In this document: piece after piece, positions 28,129-37,028 of the stretch | Numbering within the stretch: position 1 is the first letter of the stretch | Layout of the letters: every line of letters starts with the position of its first letter | Source of the DNA: Roseovarius sp. Pro17 | Lineage (GTDB): Bacteria; Pseudomonadota; Alphaproteobacteria; Rhodobacterales; Rhodobacteraceae | Assembly: GCF_035599575.1 (NCBI RefSeq) | Contig: NZ_CP141179.1 | Coordinates: 3,943,001-4,007,000 of the forward strand | Direction: 5' to 3' | Length of the DNA stretch: 64,000 bases | Translations under genes and position numbers: made by a program | The notes under the pieces: generated by a model | Databases searched by the model: none | The model's input: the letters and a program-made list of their open reading frames with translations, nothing else | What the model was told of the DNA's origin: nothing

Positions 28129-28421
28129 CCGAGATACTCAGCGATACCGCCCGCAACACGATGATCAATCCGCTGCTGAAGGACGGCTGGGCCATGGTTG
28201 AGGGGCGCGATGCCATCACCAAGGAGTTCAAATTCTCTGATTTCGCCGATGCGCTGGGCTGGATGGTCCGCGCGGGTGTCTGGGCCGAAAAGTGGAACCA
28301 CCACCCCGAATGGAGCAACGTCTATAATAAGGTAACTGTGACGCTGACCACGCATTCCGTGGATGGCCTCAGCACGCTGGACGCCAAGCTGGCGCGCAAG
28401 ATGGATATTCTGGCGGGCTGA
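28125..28421 (+). CDS. phhB: pterin-4a-carbinolamine dehydratase
   Basis: PhhB/PCD dehydrates 4a-hydroxytetrahydrobiopterin during pterin recycling. The 98-residue protein has the diagnostic [20 protein letters not shown] followed by [17 protein letters not shown], with the catalytic histidines. No phenylalanine hydroxylase gene is in the window, so the physiological partner is unknown. It is the last gene of the ridA-ugpQ-FemAB-phhB run, overlapping its predecessor by four bases. Confidence 0.93.
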   Translation: MTEILSDTARNTMINPLLKDGWAMVEGRDAITKEFKFSDFADALGWMVRAGVWAEKWNHHPEWSNVYNKVTVTLTTHSVDGLSTLDAKLARKMDILAG

Positions 28422-28439
28422 GCGAAGGTCGCAAACTGC

Positions 28440-28673
28440 CTAGCCCCAGCGCAGCAAGCCGATGATGGCCGAGACCGCATAAAAGAATTGTAACGCAAGA
28501 AAGGCCCACCTGCGGTCAATAACGGCCCAGCCCGCAAAAAGGGCTGAGGAAATCAGTAGCAATGTAAAACCCAGCACCTCGTTGCCGGTGTTCGACGCAA
28601 TAAGAAGTGCATAGGCGATAGCGAGGGCAGAGCCGGATACCTCGAAAATTGTGACGTAGATGGATTTGTTCAT
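28440..28673 (-). CDS. small integral membrane protein, unknown function
   Basis: A 77-residue protein with two or three predicted membrane helices (VTIFEVSGSALAIAYALLI, GFTLLLISSALFAGWAVI, FLALQFFYAVSAIIGLL). No family is recognised. It is convergent with phhB, ending 18 bases away. No good ribosome binding site precedes the ATG. The hydrophobic pattern and the absence of an overlapping gene support it. Confidence 0.6.
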   Translation of the reverse strand: MNKSIYVTIFEVSGSALAIAYALLIASNTGNEVLGFTLLLISSALFAGWAVIDRRWAFLALQFFYAVSAIIGLLRWG

Positions 28674-28711
28674 AGTTGCTCTGTTGCTGGCGGTAAGGCT
28701 GGCAAGTACTA

Positions 28712-28751
28712 GGCGCGCCGCGATCTGCTGGCAATCATATTGCGGCGCGCC
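28712..28751 (-). terminator. GC-rich hairpin after the peroxiredoxin gene
   Basis: GGCGCGCCGCGAT (28712-28724) and ATTGCGGCGCGCC (28739-28751) form a 13-bp stem with one wobble and a 14-base loop, 15 bases past the peroxiredoxin stop. There is no T-run, so it may terminate or protect the mRNA 3' end. Confidence 0.5.
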
Positions 28752-28766
28752 GCCTCGTAGGGTGCC

Positions 28767-29255
28767 CTACATAGCGTCCAAAAGGCCCTCGCCAGCCGAT
28801 ACGTCGCAGAGGCCGGGGTTTTCCTCTTCGTTCAGCAGCGTCACGGTGCCGTCTTCGACGACCATCGCGTAGCGCTTGGACCGGTCGATCAGGCCGGCGT
28901 CTTCGTTGGTAAAGTCCATGCCCATCGCCTTGGTAAACTCTGATACCGGATCGCCCAGCATCGTGATTCCTGCGGCGGTTGCGCCAGTCACTTCGCCCCA
29001 TGCGCCGGTGACGAAGGGATCGTTGACCGAGATGCAGATGATCTCGTCCACGCCCTTGGCGGTGAACTGGTCCTTGGTGCGGATAAAGCTGGGGACATGT
29101 GCGTTGTGGCACACGCCCGTAAAGGCACCCGGCACGGCAAAGATGACAACCTTGCGTCCATCGGTCTTGGACGCCAGATCGACCGACACGGGGCCGTCCG
29201 TACCCATCTGAAGAAAGCTGGCCGAGGGCAGTTTGTCGCCTGTCGAAATACTCAT
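28767..29255 (-). CDS. peroxiredoxin (Prx5-type AhpC/TSA)
   Basis: A 162-residue thiol peroxidase reducing H2O2 and organic peroxides. The peroxidatic site is PGAFTGVCH (Cys49, in the PxxxTxxC context). ISVNDPFVTGAWGE and NPGLCDVSAGEGLLDAM (Cys150) follow the Prx5 pattern, so Cys150 could act as resolving residue. AGGAAA precedes the ATG at 29255; an upstream start would add 24 unrelated residues. It is divergent from the flavoprotein reductase gene with 89 bases between them. Confidence 0.92.
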   Translation of the reverse strand: MSISTGDKLPSASFLQMGTDGPVSVDLASKTDGRKVVIFAVPGAFTGVCHNAHVPSFIRTKDQFTAKGVDEIICISVNDPFVTGAWGEVTGATAAGITMLGDPVSEFTKAMGMDFTNEDAGLIDRSKRYAMVVEDGTVTLLNEEENPGLCDVSAGEGLLDAM

Positions 29256-29344
29256 GGTCGTTTCCTGACTGTTGTTTGCGCTGAGATACCGAACCGATAT
29301 AGTCTGCGCGGCGGTGAAGCCATGCAAAAGATCGGAAATGGGAC

Positions 29345-30553
29345 ATGTCGGATATCGTCGTGGTCGGGGCAGGGCAGGCAGGTGCGTCGTTGGTGGCGCG
29401 TCTGCGCAATAATGGCCATGAGGGTCGTATCACCCTGATCGGCGAGGAAACCGCGCCGCCCTATCAGCGCCCGCCCCTATCCAAGGCCTATTTGCTGGGC
29501 GACATGGAGTTGGAGCGGCTCTACCTGCGCCCGCATCATTTCTACGGTGAGATCGACGTCGATCTGCGACTGGGTTCGCGGGTGGATCACATTGATCGCG
29601 CCGCGCAGACAGTAAGCGTGGGTGGCGAGACGCTGCACTATGACGCATTGGTACTGACCACCGGATCGACCCCGCGCCGCCTGCCCGCCGCAATCGGCGG
29701 CGCATTGGACGGCGTGCATGTGGTCCGCGATCTGGCCGATGCGGATGCGATGGGGCCGCGATTCGGCCCCGGCGCAAAGGTGCTGATCGTGGGGGGGGGC
29801 TATATCGGCCTCGAGGCGGCGGCCGTGGCGGCCAAAAAGGGGCTGAATGTTACGCTGGTCGAAATGGCTGAGCGCATCCTGCAACGGGTCGCCGCGCCCG
29901 AAACATCGGATTTTTTCCGCACACTTCATGCCGAAAACGGCGTTGATATCCGCGAGGGTGTGGGGCTTGAGAAATTGCTTGGTGAGGGGCATGTCACTGG
30001 TGCACGCCTTAGCGACGGGACCGAACTGGCAGCGGATTTTGTTATCGTCGGCGTCGGTATCGCCCCCGGCACGGCGCTGGCCGAAGCGGCAGGGCTGGAA
30101 ATCGACAACGGCATCGCCGTTGATTCGCTGGGCCGCACCAGCGACCCGGCGATCTGGGCGGCTGGCGACTGTGCCTCTTTCCCTTATCAAGCCGGGCGCC
30201 TGCGGCTGGAGTGTGTGCCGAACGCCATCGACATGGCCGAATGCGTGGCAGACAATATCATGGGCGCCGCCAAGAACTATGTGCCGCAGCCGTGGTTCTG
30301 GTCGGACCAGTATGACGTTAAATTGCAGATCGCAGGGCTGAACACCGGCTATGACCGGATTGTGACGCGTCCGGCAAGTGGCGCGCGCTCGGCCTCGTTC
30401 TGGTATTACCGGGGCGACACTTTGCTGGCGGTTGATGCGATGAACGATCCGCGCGCTTACATGGTCGGCAAGCGGCTGATCGACGCCGGAAAATCGCCTG
30501 CTCCCGAGGCCGTGGCCAATCCCGAGACCGAGCTGAAATCACTGCTCAAGTGA
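29345..30553 (+). CDS. NAD(P)H-dependent FAD ferredoxin/rubredoxin reductase
   Basis: A 402-residue flavoprotein of the putidaredoxin-reductase type. It has the FAD Rossmann motif VGAGQAGASLVARL, the PYQRPPLSKAYL segment, the NAD(P) motif VGGGYIGLEAAAVAAKKG (around residue 150), IWAAGDCASFP and a C-terminal reductase domain. It passes electrons to a ferredoxin or rubredoxin partner not found next to it. A run of nine G residues (29791-29799) encodes the glycines of the NAD motif. rsmD overlaps its stop. Confidence 0.9.
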   Translation: MSDIVVVGAGQAGASLVARLRNNGHEGRITLIGEETAPPYQRPPLSKAYLLGDMELERLYLRPHHFYGEIDVDLRLGSRVDHIDRAAQTVSVGGETLHYDALVLTTGSTPRRLPAAIGGALDGVHVVRDLADADAMGPRFGPGAKVLIVGGGYIGLEAAAVAAKKGLNVTLVEMAERILQRVAAPETSDFFRTLHAENGVDIREGVGLEKLLGEGHVTGARLSDGTELAADFVIVGVGIAPGTALAEAAGLEIDNGIAVDSLGRTSDPAIWAAGDCASFPYQAGRLRLECVPNAIDMAECVADNIMGAAKNYVPQPWFWSDQYDVKLQIAGLNTGYDRIVTRPASGARSASFWYYRGDTLLAVDAMNDPRAYMVGKRLIDAGKSPAPEAVANPETELKSLLK

Positions 30554-31104
30554 GGATCATTGCAGGAGATGCGCGCGGACGCCGCCTCGCGGCGCTGGGC
30601 AAGGGGGACGCCGCCGCGCAGCTGCGCCCCACATCGGATCGTGTACGCGAAAGCCTGTTCAGCGTGCTGACCAGCATGGACGCGGTGGCGGGTGCCGAGG
30701 TGCTGGACCTGTTCGCCGGAACCGGTGCGCTGGGCCTTGAGGCGTTGTCGCGCGGGGCTGTGCGGGCGCGGTTCGTCGAAAATGGCCGCGTGGCGCTGAA
30801 GCTGCTGGATGAAAACATCGCGCTAACCGGAATGCAGGACCGTGCGGATGTGTTGCGCCGCGATGTGCGGCGGCTGGGCGGCGTGCAAGGCACCCCTGCG
30901 AATTTGGTCTTTCTGGATCCGCCCTATGCGCGCCAGCTGGGTGAGGCGGCGCTAAGTGCCGCGATCGAAGGCGGCTGGTTGGCCCCCGGCGCGCTGATTG
31001 TCTGGGAGGAAAGCGCGGCTATCGTTCCACCGCCGGGCTGTGCGCAACTGGATCGCCGCCGCTATGGCGACACGCATATCACGCTGCTCGAGTGGGGCGG
31101 CTGA
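30550..31104 (+). CDS. rsmD: 16S rRNA (guanine966-N2)-methyltransferase RsmD
   Basis: RsmD methylates G966 of 16S rRNA. The 184-residue protein begins with a GTG overlapping the reductase stop (GTGA) and reads MRIIAGDARGRRL, LRPTSDRVRESLFSVL, the SAM motif LDLFAGTGALGLEALSRGA and the catalytic VFLDPPYA. It is co-transcribed with the reductase gene upstream. Confidence 0.95.
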   Translation: MRIIAGDARGRRLAALGKGDAAAQLRPTSDRVRESLFSVLTSMDAVAGAEVLDLFAGTGALGLEALSRGAVRARFVENGRVALKLLDENIALTGMQDRADVLRRDVRRLGGVQGTPANLVFLDPPYARQLGEAALSAAIEGGWLAPGALIVWEESAAIVPPPGCAQLDRRRYGDTHITLLEWGG

Positions 31105-31120
31105 GGGGCGATATCCTCGG

Positions 31121-31510
31121 TCAATCCCTCAGGTTGCGCCCTTCGAGCATGGCAAAGGGATAGGTCTTGCCGTCCAGACTCCAGGCGAATCCCTCATCGG
31201 TGCGCATCACGGCGTATGCGGTCCAACCGACCGTGTCCCAAAAGCTCTCGTAGAGGCCGGTGCCCTCATCGACGCGCCATTTACCGGTCAGTCTCTCGCC
31301 GGTTTGTGGCTGATAGATGGTGATGCCATCGGCGCCGAAATAGGATCTGTAGGAGTTGCCATCCCATTTCCCTTCGGCGGTGTTGCCGGTCAGCAGACGC
31401 TCGACCTCAGGCGCGCTCAGCGTGTCGCCTTCGGCGTAGGCAGCCGTACCCGCCGCGCCCAGCAGCAGGGCGGTCGTGGCGGCTATCGTAGTAAAGAGGC
31501 GACGGTGCAT
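31121..31510 (-). CDS. exported hypothetical protein
   Basis: A 129-residue protein with a clear Sec signal peptide (TTIAATTALLLGAAGTAAYA, cleavage probably after AYA). The mature part is about 100 residues, with LLTGNTAEGKWDGNSYRSYF, ITIYQPQTGERLTGKW and DTVGWTAYAVMRTDEGFAW, Trp- and Gly-rich and likely a small beta-barrel fold. No function is assigned. GGAGGA precedes the ATG. It is convergent with rsmD. Confidence 0.75.
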   Translation of the reverse strand: MHRRLFTTIAATTALLLGAAGTAAYAEGDTLSAPEVERLLTGNTAEGKWDGNSYRSYFGADGITIYQPQTGERLTGKWRVDEGTGLYESFWDTVGWTAYAVMRTDEGFAWSLDGKTYPFAMLEGRNLRD

Positions 31511-31587
31511 GGCAGTAAGTCCTCCGTTGGGCCGGTTACGGGCGGCAGCGCCCGGCGGACCTTAAATTAACACAATCGCGGGCGATT

Positions 31588-32865
31588 TCAACTGGATCGG
31601 GCAAAGGGTGGCCGAATCAGCAGCGCGCGAAAGTCGTTGACGTTGGTCAGCGTCGGCCCCGTTACCACCTGAGCGCCCAGCGCCGCAAAGAAGCTGTGAG
31701 CGTCGTTCTGCGCGAGTGCCGCAGCGGGATCGAGACCTTTCGTCGCTGCCCCGCGCAATGTGTCGGGGCCGATGATCGCACCCGCCACTTCGGCGGCGCC
31801 ATCGACGCCATCTGTATCGCAGGCGATGGCGTGGATGCCCGGCGCGCCGTCCAGCGCGATAGCCTGCGCCAGCGCGTATTCGGCGTTCGGCCCGCCAATG
31901 CCGTCGCCCCGGCGCGTCACTGTCAATTCGCCACCCGATAGCAGCAGGATTGGCGCGTCCTCGGGCATCATCCCGGCCCGCGCATTCAGCGCGGTGCGGG
32001 CATGGGCGGCGGCCACATCGCGTGCCTCGCCCTCGATAGCATCGCCGAGGATTTCGACCTGCATACCGGCCCCGCGCGCCAGTTCGGCGGCGGCGGCCAG
32101 AGATTGCGAGGGCGCGGCATAGATTACGTTCTGAACATTGGCGAGGCGCTCGTCATTTGGCGCCAACACGGCACTGGCGCCGTCCAGCACGGCCTGCACC
32201 GAGGGCGCAGCGTCGATGCCATAGCGCGCGAGGATGGCGGCCGCGTCGGCGGGTGTGTTTGCATCGCCCACCGTCGGCCCCGAACCGATCATCGCCGGAT
32301 CATCGCCCGGCACGTCGGAAATCATCAGCGCCAGCATGGTCGCGGGGTACGCGGCGGCGGCCAGTTGCCCGCCTTTGACGCGGCTCAGATGCTTGCGCAC
32401 CGCGTTCATCTGTCCGATGGGCGCGCCCGACGATAAAAGCGCCTGATTGACCGCCTGCTTTTCGCCCAGCGTGATGTTGCCCGCTGGCTGAACCAGCAGC
32501 GCCGACGCCCCGCCCGAGATCAGCGCCAGCACGAAATCTCCCTCGCCCAAATTTCGCAGCAGATCCAGCATGCGTGCTGTCGCGTCCACGCCCGCCGCGT
32601 CGGGTACGGGATGCGCGGCCTCGACAATTTTGATGCCTTCGCAGGGTCGCGCATAGCCATAGCGCGTGATGACCAGCCCCTCGCATGGCCCCCACTCCGC
32701 CTCGACCGCCTCGGCCATGCGCGCCGACGCCTTGCCCGCGCCGATGACGATCACGCGCCCCTCGGGCCGTGGTGGCAGATAGGCGGCCAGGCTTTGCATC
32801 GGGTCGGCGACTTCGACAGCGCGGTCGAACAGGCGGCGCAGCAGCGCCTTGGGATCATCGGACAA
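31588..32865 (-). CDS. glycerate 2-kinase (MOFRL/GckA type)
   Basis: A 425-residue class-II glycerate kinase phosphorylating D-glycerate, linking serine-cycle or glyoxylate metabolism to glycolysis. It has the N-terminal DUF4147 domain (VIGAGKASARMAEAVE, EAAHPVPDAAGVDA, ALISGGASALLVQPAG) and the C-terminal MOFRL domain (LLSGGELTVTRRG, GGPNAEYALAQA, DTDGVDGA). The start appears to be TTG at 32865. It is divergent from crcB. Confidence 0.92.
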   Translation of the reverse strand: MSDDPKALLRRLFDRAVEVADPMQSLAAYLPPRPEGRVIVIGAGKASARMAEAVEAEWGPCEGLVITRYGYARPCEGIKIVEAAHPVPDAAGVDATARMLDLLRNLGEGDFVLALISGGASALLVQPAGNITLGEKQAVNQALLSSGAPIGQMNAVRKHLSRVKGGQLAAAAYPATMLALMISDVPGDDPAMIGSGPTVGDANTPADAAAILARYGIDAAPSVQAVLDGASAVLAPNDERLANVQNVIYAAPSQSLAAAAELARGAGMQVEILGDAIEGEARDVAAAHARTALNARAGMMPEDAPILLLSGGELTVTRRGDGIGGPNAEYALAQAIALDGAPGIHAIACDTDGVDGAAEVAGAIIGPDTLRGAATKGLDPAAALAQNDAHSFFAALGAQVVTGPTLTNVNDFRALLIRPPFARSS

Positions 32866-32995
32866 GACAGGGCCTCACTCTTGGGTCATGGCGACCCATG
32901 TTAGCGGTCGCAGGCCGCGGAACAAGCGGTTTCGCAACTGCCCGCGCACCCCTGCGCCGCTTGACAATGACAAGGCGTCGCGCGACAGAGCGGCC

Positions 32996-33373
32996 ATGTT
33001 CATGACCTACCTCTCGGTCGCCCTTGGCGGCGCAATCGGTGCCAGTCTGCGTTTTAGTGCAGGACTGTGGGTGGCGCGCCTAGCTTCGCCCAGCTTTCCC
33101 TTGGCAGTGATGGGCGTCAACGTGATCGGCTCTTTCATCATGGGCGCCTTTGCCATCTGGTCACTGGAACGGGGCCATGCGGCGCTGAATCCCTTTGTGA
33201 TGACCGGCATCCTCGGCGGCTTTACGACCTTCTCTGCCTTTTCACTTGAGGCGCTGACGCTGATCGAGCGCGGAGAGGGCCTGCTGGCGCTGCTTTATGT
33301 GGCCTTGTCGGTGGGCCTGTCGATCGGCGCGCTGGCGCTGGGATTATGGTTAATGCGGGGGGTGCTGGCATGA
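32996..33373 (+). CDS. crcB: fluoride ion channel CrcB (Fluc)
   Basis: A 125-residue four-helix membrane protein forming a dual-topology dimeric fluoride channel. Signatures are GGAIGASLRF near the N-terminus, NVIGSFIMG (pore Asn) and GILGGFTTFSAFSLE (the central sodium site and Phe box). A second ATG two codons in is an alternative start. No fluoride riboswitch is recognisable upstream. Its stop overlaps the rluC start. Confidence 0.95.
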   Translation: MFMTYLSVALGGAIGASLRFSAGLWVARLASPSFPLAVMGVNVIGSFIMGAFAIWSLERGHAALNPFVMTGILGGFTTFSAFSLEALTLIERGEGLLALLYVALSVGLSIGALALGLWLMRGVLA

Positions 33374-34413
33374 GTGGCGTTCAGACGATTTACGTGTCCA
33401 AGGACGACGGTGATCAGCGGCTGGACCGCTGGCTGCGCCGCCAGTTTCCGCACCTGCAACAGGGCCGCATCGAAAAGATGTGCCGCAAGGGCGATCTGCG
33501 CGTCGATGGCGGCCGCGTAAAAGCCGCCACGCGTCTTGAGATTGGCCAGGCCGTGCGCATTCCACCGCTGCCCGATCCTGCGGAGGCAAATGCGCGGGCG
33601 CGCGCCCATGTAACCGATGCCGACGCCGCGATGATCCGCGCCTGCGTGATCTACCGCGACGATCATGTGATCGCCTTGAACAAGCCCCCCGGTCTGCCGG
33701 TGCAGGGCGGGTCCAAACAGACGCGCCATGTCGACGGGTTGGCCGAGGCGCTGCGTTTTGGCATGGACGAAAAACCGCGCCTCGTGCACCGGCTGGACAA
33801 GGACACATCCGGGGTTCTGATGCTGGCCCGCACCCGCGAGGCGGCCAAGGGGCTGACCGCCGCGTTCCGCCACCGCAACACGCGCAAGCTGTACTGGGCT
33901 GCCGTCGCTGGCGTGCCGACGCCACGCATGGGCACGATCAAGTTCGGTTTGGTCAAGGCACCCGGCCACGGCGCCAAGGGCGAAGGCGAAAAGATGCACG
34001 CGATCCATCCCCGCGACGTCGAGGATACCCCCGGAGCGAAACATGCAACGACCGACTACGCGGTGCTGGAGGCAGTGGGCGCGCGGGCGTCATGGTGCGC
34101 ATTGGTCCCGATCACGGGTCGCACCCATCAGCTGCGCGCGCATATGGCCGAGCTGGGGCATCCGGTGGTCGGCGATGGCAAATACGGCGGCTCGGGGCAG
34201 GAAAACCTTGGCGATGGCTGGGGCGCGCAACTTGGCGGGGACATCAGCAAGAAGCTGCACCTGCACGCCCGCTCGCTGAAAATCGAGCATCCGGTGACGC
34301 ATGCGCAGCTGCACCTGACCGCGCCGCTGCCGCAGCACATGCAACACACATGGGACACGTTCCAATGGTCGCCGTCGGATGTGCCGCCTGATCCGTTCGA
34401 GGATCTGGAGTGA
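33370..34413 (+). CDS. rluC: 23S rRNA pseudouridine synthase RluC/RluD family
   Basis: A 347-residue enzyme isomerising uridines of 23S rRNA. It has an S4 RNA-binding domain (DQRLDRWLRRQFPHLQQGRIEK, KGDLRVDGGRVK), the catalytic HRLDKDTSGVLMLAR with the active Asp, and ITGRTHQLRAHMAELGHPVVGD. An insert of about 35 residues precedes that last motif. ATG 33370 overlaps the crcB stop (ATGA). Rhodobacteraceae commonly keep crcB-rluC-HAD-ATP12 together. Confidence 0.93.
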   Translation: MSGVQTIYVSKDDGDQRLDRWLRRQFPHLQQGRIEKMCRKGDLRVDGGRVKAATRLEIGQAVRIPPLPDPAEANARARAHVTDADAAMIRACVIYRDDHVIALNKPPGLPVQGGSKQTRHVDGLAEALRFGMDEKPRLVHRLDKDTSGVLMLARTREAAKGLTAAFRHRNTRKLYWAAVAGVPTPRMGTIKFGLVKAPGHGAKGEGEKMHAIHPRDVEDTPGAKHATTDYAVLEAVGARASWCALVPITGRTHQLRAHMAELGHPVVGDGKYGGSGQENLGDGWGAQLGGDISKKLHLHARSLKIEHPVTHAQLHLTAPLPQHMQHTWDTFQWSPSDVPPDPFEDLE

Positions 34414-35090
34414 GCGGCCCCCTGCGCCTCGTCATCTTTGACGTCGACGGCACGCTGGTCGACAGTCAGGGCGATATCGTCGCCTCGATGCACCACGCTT
34501 TTGCAGAGCTTGGCGCGCCCGCGCCGTCACACGCAGACATCGTGGGGATCATCGGCCTGTCGCTGGATGTCGCCATGGCGCGGCTTGCGCCCGATCTGGA
34601 TAGCGCCGCCCATGACGCCCTCGTCGAGGCGTATAAGCGCAGCTATATGAGCACTCGTGCGCAGGCGGGCGCGGCGCAATCCTCGCCGCTTTTCCCCGGC
34701 ACGCGGCAGATGCTGGAGATGCTAGGTGCGCGCCGCGATCTGTTGATGGGCGTCGCCACCGGCAAATCCCGGCGCGGACTGGACAAGCTGCTGGAGGGGC
34801 ATGGCCTGCAAAAGATCTTTGTCACGCAGCAGGTGGCCGATTTCCATCCGTCCAAGCCGCATCCTGCCATGCTGCACGCCGCGCTGGAGGAAACGGGTAT
34901 CAGTGCGCGCGATGCGGTGATGATTGGCGACACGACATTCGACATGGACATGGCGCGCGCGGCGAGCATTGCCACCATCGGCGTCGAATGGGGCTATCAT
35001 CCCTCGGCTCACCTGCGCGCTGACCACATGCTGAACCGCTGGGCCGACCTGCCTGCGTGCCTCGATCAGCTATGGGACGCGGCAGCATGA
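34410..35090 (+). CDS. HAD-IA family hydrolase (phosphoglycolate phosphatase-like)
   Basis: A 226-residue HAD phosphatase: FDVDGTLVDSQ (nucleophile Asp), VATGKSRRGLDKLL, KPHPAMLHAAL (catalytic Lys) and MIGDTTFDMDMARAA (metal Asp pair). The helical cap is C1. Phosphoglycolate, pyrophosphate or sugar phosphates are possible substrates. It starts with GTG overlapping the rluC stop and its own stop overlaps the ATP12 gene, so all four genes are coupled. Confidence 0.9.
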   Translation: MSGPLRLVIFDVDGTLVDSQGDIVASMHHAFAELGAPAPSHADIVGIIGLSLDVAMARLAPDLDSAAHDALVEAYKRSYMSTRAQAGAAQSSPLFPGTRQMLEMLGARRDLLMGVATGKSRRGLDKLLEGHGLQKIFVTQQVADFHPSKPHPAMLHAALEETGISARDAVMIGDTTFDMDMARAASIATIGVEWGYHPSAHLRADHMLNRWADLPACLDQLWDAAA

Positions 35091-35806
35091 GCGAATGGGC
35101 CGCGAAACGGTTCTGGAACGAGGCCAATGTTACGGACGTGGCCGCCAGTCACGGTATTGCGCTGGACGGACGACCGGTAAAAACCCCGGCCAAGGCACCG
35201 CTGATCGTACCAACGCGCGCGTTGGCACTGGCCATCGCGGACGAATGGAACGCCGTGGGCGAGTGGATCGATCCGCTTGCGATGCCGATGACACGCTCGG
35301 CCAATGCGGCGATCGACAAGGTCGCGCATCAGCATAGCGAAGTGGCCGATATGATCGCCGCATACGGCGAGACGGACCTTCTGTGCCACCGTGCGACCAC
35401 GCCCGAAGAGCTGGTGCTGCGTCAGGCCGAGGAATGGGATCCGTTGCTGGACTGGGCTGATTCGAAGCTGGGCGTGCGACTGCGCCCCACGCCGGGTGTC
35501 ATGCCCGCTCCGCAAGACGCTACCGCGCTGCGGCGCCTGCGCGCACGGGTCCACGCGCAGGATAATTTTGCGCTGACCGCACTGCATGATCTGGTTGCCC
35601 TTTCGGGATCTCTGGTGATCGGCCTCGCCGCCCTTGAAGGCGGTCAAGACACTGATGTCCTATGGGAAAAATCCCGTCTGGATGAGGCGTGGCAGGCCGA
35701 GCTGTGGGGTGCCGATGACGAGGCAGACGCGCTGGCCGCCACCAAGCGCGCGGCGTTTATGCACGCAAGGGAATTTTTCTGTCTTGTGAGTGAAAATTCC
35801 TGCTGA
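35087..35806 (+). CDS. ATP12-family F1 ATPase assembly chaperone
   Basis: A 239-residue protein of the ATP12 family, which in mitochondria binds free F1 alpha subunits and prevents their aggregation. Features are MSEWAAKRFWNEANV, GRPVKTPAKAPLIVPTRALA, DEWNAVGEWIDPLAMPMTRSANAAID and TDLLCHRATTPEELVLRQ. It occurs in alphaproteobacteria and mitochondria and is inferred to act on F1 assembly here. It is the last gene of the crcB operon, far from the F0 genes at 8458-11153. Confidence 0.92.
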   Translation: MSEWAAKRFWNEANVTDVAASHGIALDGRPVKTPAKAPLIVPTRALALAIADEWNAVGEWIDPLAMPMTRSANAAIDKVAHQHSEVADMIAAYGETDLLCHRATTPEELVLRQAEEWDPLLDWADSKLGVRLRPTPGVMPAPQDATALRRLRARVHAQDNFALTALHDLVALSGSLVIGLAALEGGQDTDVLWEKSRLDEAWQAELWGADDEADALAATKRAAFMHAREFFCLVSENSC

Positions 35807-35908
35807 ATCCACTTGGGTGACGCTGGGTTAGCGGTTTGCAAATTCATCACTTTTCATCATGCGGCCCTTGACCTTTTGGAGTGAATCCCGCCACACTCTG
35901 CGCCACCT

Positions 35909-35955
35909 AGGGGAAATATCCCCTGCGCTTTAATTGGGTCCGCAACGGACCTAAT
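35909..35955 (+). promoter_or_regulatory. two stem-loops in the bzt operon leader
   Basis: AGGGG...CCCCT (35909-35924) is followed by a 10-bp stem ATTGGGTCCG/CGGACCTAAT with a CAA loop (35933-35955), ending 44 bases before the bztA ATG. There is no T-run. They may be leader RNA structures or operator DNA. I do not recognise a known riboswitch. Confidence 0.45.
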
Positions 35956-35999
35956 AAACCGCCCTGGCTGAAAGGGTGGACAATCAGGAAGAGGTAATA

Positions 36000-37019
36000 A
36001 TGAAAAAACTCGTAATTCTTGGCGCGATGACGGCTGCCGGGCTATCCGCCGGGGCCGCTGCTGCGGGCACGCTCGACGACGTCAAGGCACGTGGCAAGCT
36101 GAACTGCGGCGTGACCACCGGCCTCGTCGGCTTTGCCGCGCCGGACGCAAATGGCGATTGGCAGGGCTTTGACGTGGCGATCTGCCGCGCCGTCGCTGCT
36201 GCTGTGCTGGGCGACCAGAACGCTGTCGAATTCGTGCCCACCACTGGCAAGACCCGCTTTACATCGCTCGCCTCCGGCGAGATCGATCTGCTGGCACGGA
36301 ACACCACTTGGACCTTCAGCCGCGATGTCGACCTGAAGTTCGAATTCGTCGGCACCAACTACTACGACGGTCAGGGCTTTATGGTTCCCAAGGCGCTGGG
36401 CGTCAGCTCGGCCAAGGATCTGGATGGCGCGACCGTCTGCGTGCAGACCGGCACCACGACCGAGCTGAACCTTGCCGACTATTTCCGCAAGAACAACATC
36501 AGCTACGAGCCGGTTCCGATCGAAACCAACGCCGAAGGCCAGCAGCAATATCTGGCCGGTGCGTGCGATGCATACACCACCGATATGTCGGGTCTGGCAT
36601 CCACCCGCGCCACGTTCGAAGCGCCGGATGATCACATCCTGCTGCCTGAAATCATCTCAAAAGAGCCGCTGGCACCGCTGGTTCGCCATGGCGACAACGA
36701 GTGGGCCGACGTGGTTCGTTGGACGCTGAACGCGCTGATCGCCGCCGAAGAGCTGGGCGTTACCAATGCCAATATCGCTGATCTGTCGGCACAAGCGGGC
36801 GATGCGCCCGAGGTCAACCGCCTGCTGGGAACCGAAGGCAACCTTGGCGAGCAGCTGGGTCTTGACGCTGATTGGGCCAAGAATGCCATCATGGCTGGTG
36901 GTAATTACGGCCAGATCTTTGAGAAGAACATCGGCGAGGCGTCGCCCATCGGTCTGGCGCGCGGCCTGAACGCGCAATGGACGGATGGCGGGCTGCTGTA
37001 TTCGCCCCCCTTCCGCTAA
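36000..37019 (+). CDS. bztA: polar amino acid ABC transporter, periplasmic binding protein
   Basis: A 339-residue substrate-binding protein with a cleavable signal (MKKLVILGAMTAAGLSAGAA, cleaved after AAA) and the SBP_bac_3 fold: GKLNCGVTTGLVGFAAPD, GFDVAICRAVAAAVLGD, ARNTTWTFSRDVDLKFEF, TTTELNLADYF. Length and sequence fit BztA/AapJ, which bind Glu, Gln, Asp and Asn. The ATG at 36000 follows AGGAAGAGG. A perfect hairpin separates it from the permease genes, fitting higher expression of the binding protein. Confidence 0.94.
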   Translation: MKKLVILGAMTAAGLSAGAAAAGTLDDVKARGKLNCGVTTGLVGFAAPDANGDWQGFDVAICRAVAAAVLGDQNAVEFVPTTGKTRFTSLASGEIDLLARNTTWTFSRDVDLKFEFVGTNYYDGQGFMVPKALGVSSAKDLDGATVCVQTGTTTELNLADYFRKNNISYEPVPIETNAEGQQQYLAGACDAYTTDMSGLASTRATFEAPDDHILLPEIISKEPLAPLVRHGDNEWADVVRWTLNALIAAEELGVTNANIADLSAQAGDAPEVNRLLGTEGNLGEQLGLDADWAKNAIMAGGNYGQIFEKNIGEASPIGLARGLNAQWTDGGLLYSPPFR

Positions 37020-37028
37020 GATCACCCC

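Noticed and set aside
32880..32995. Fluoride riboswitch upstream of crcB
   Set aside because: The conserved GGNGATGG...TTCGCC-type core and pseudoknot sequence were not found.
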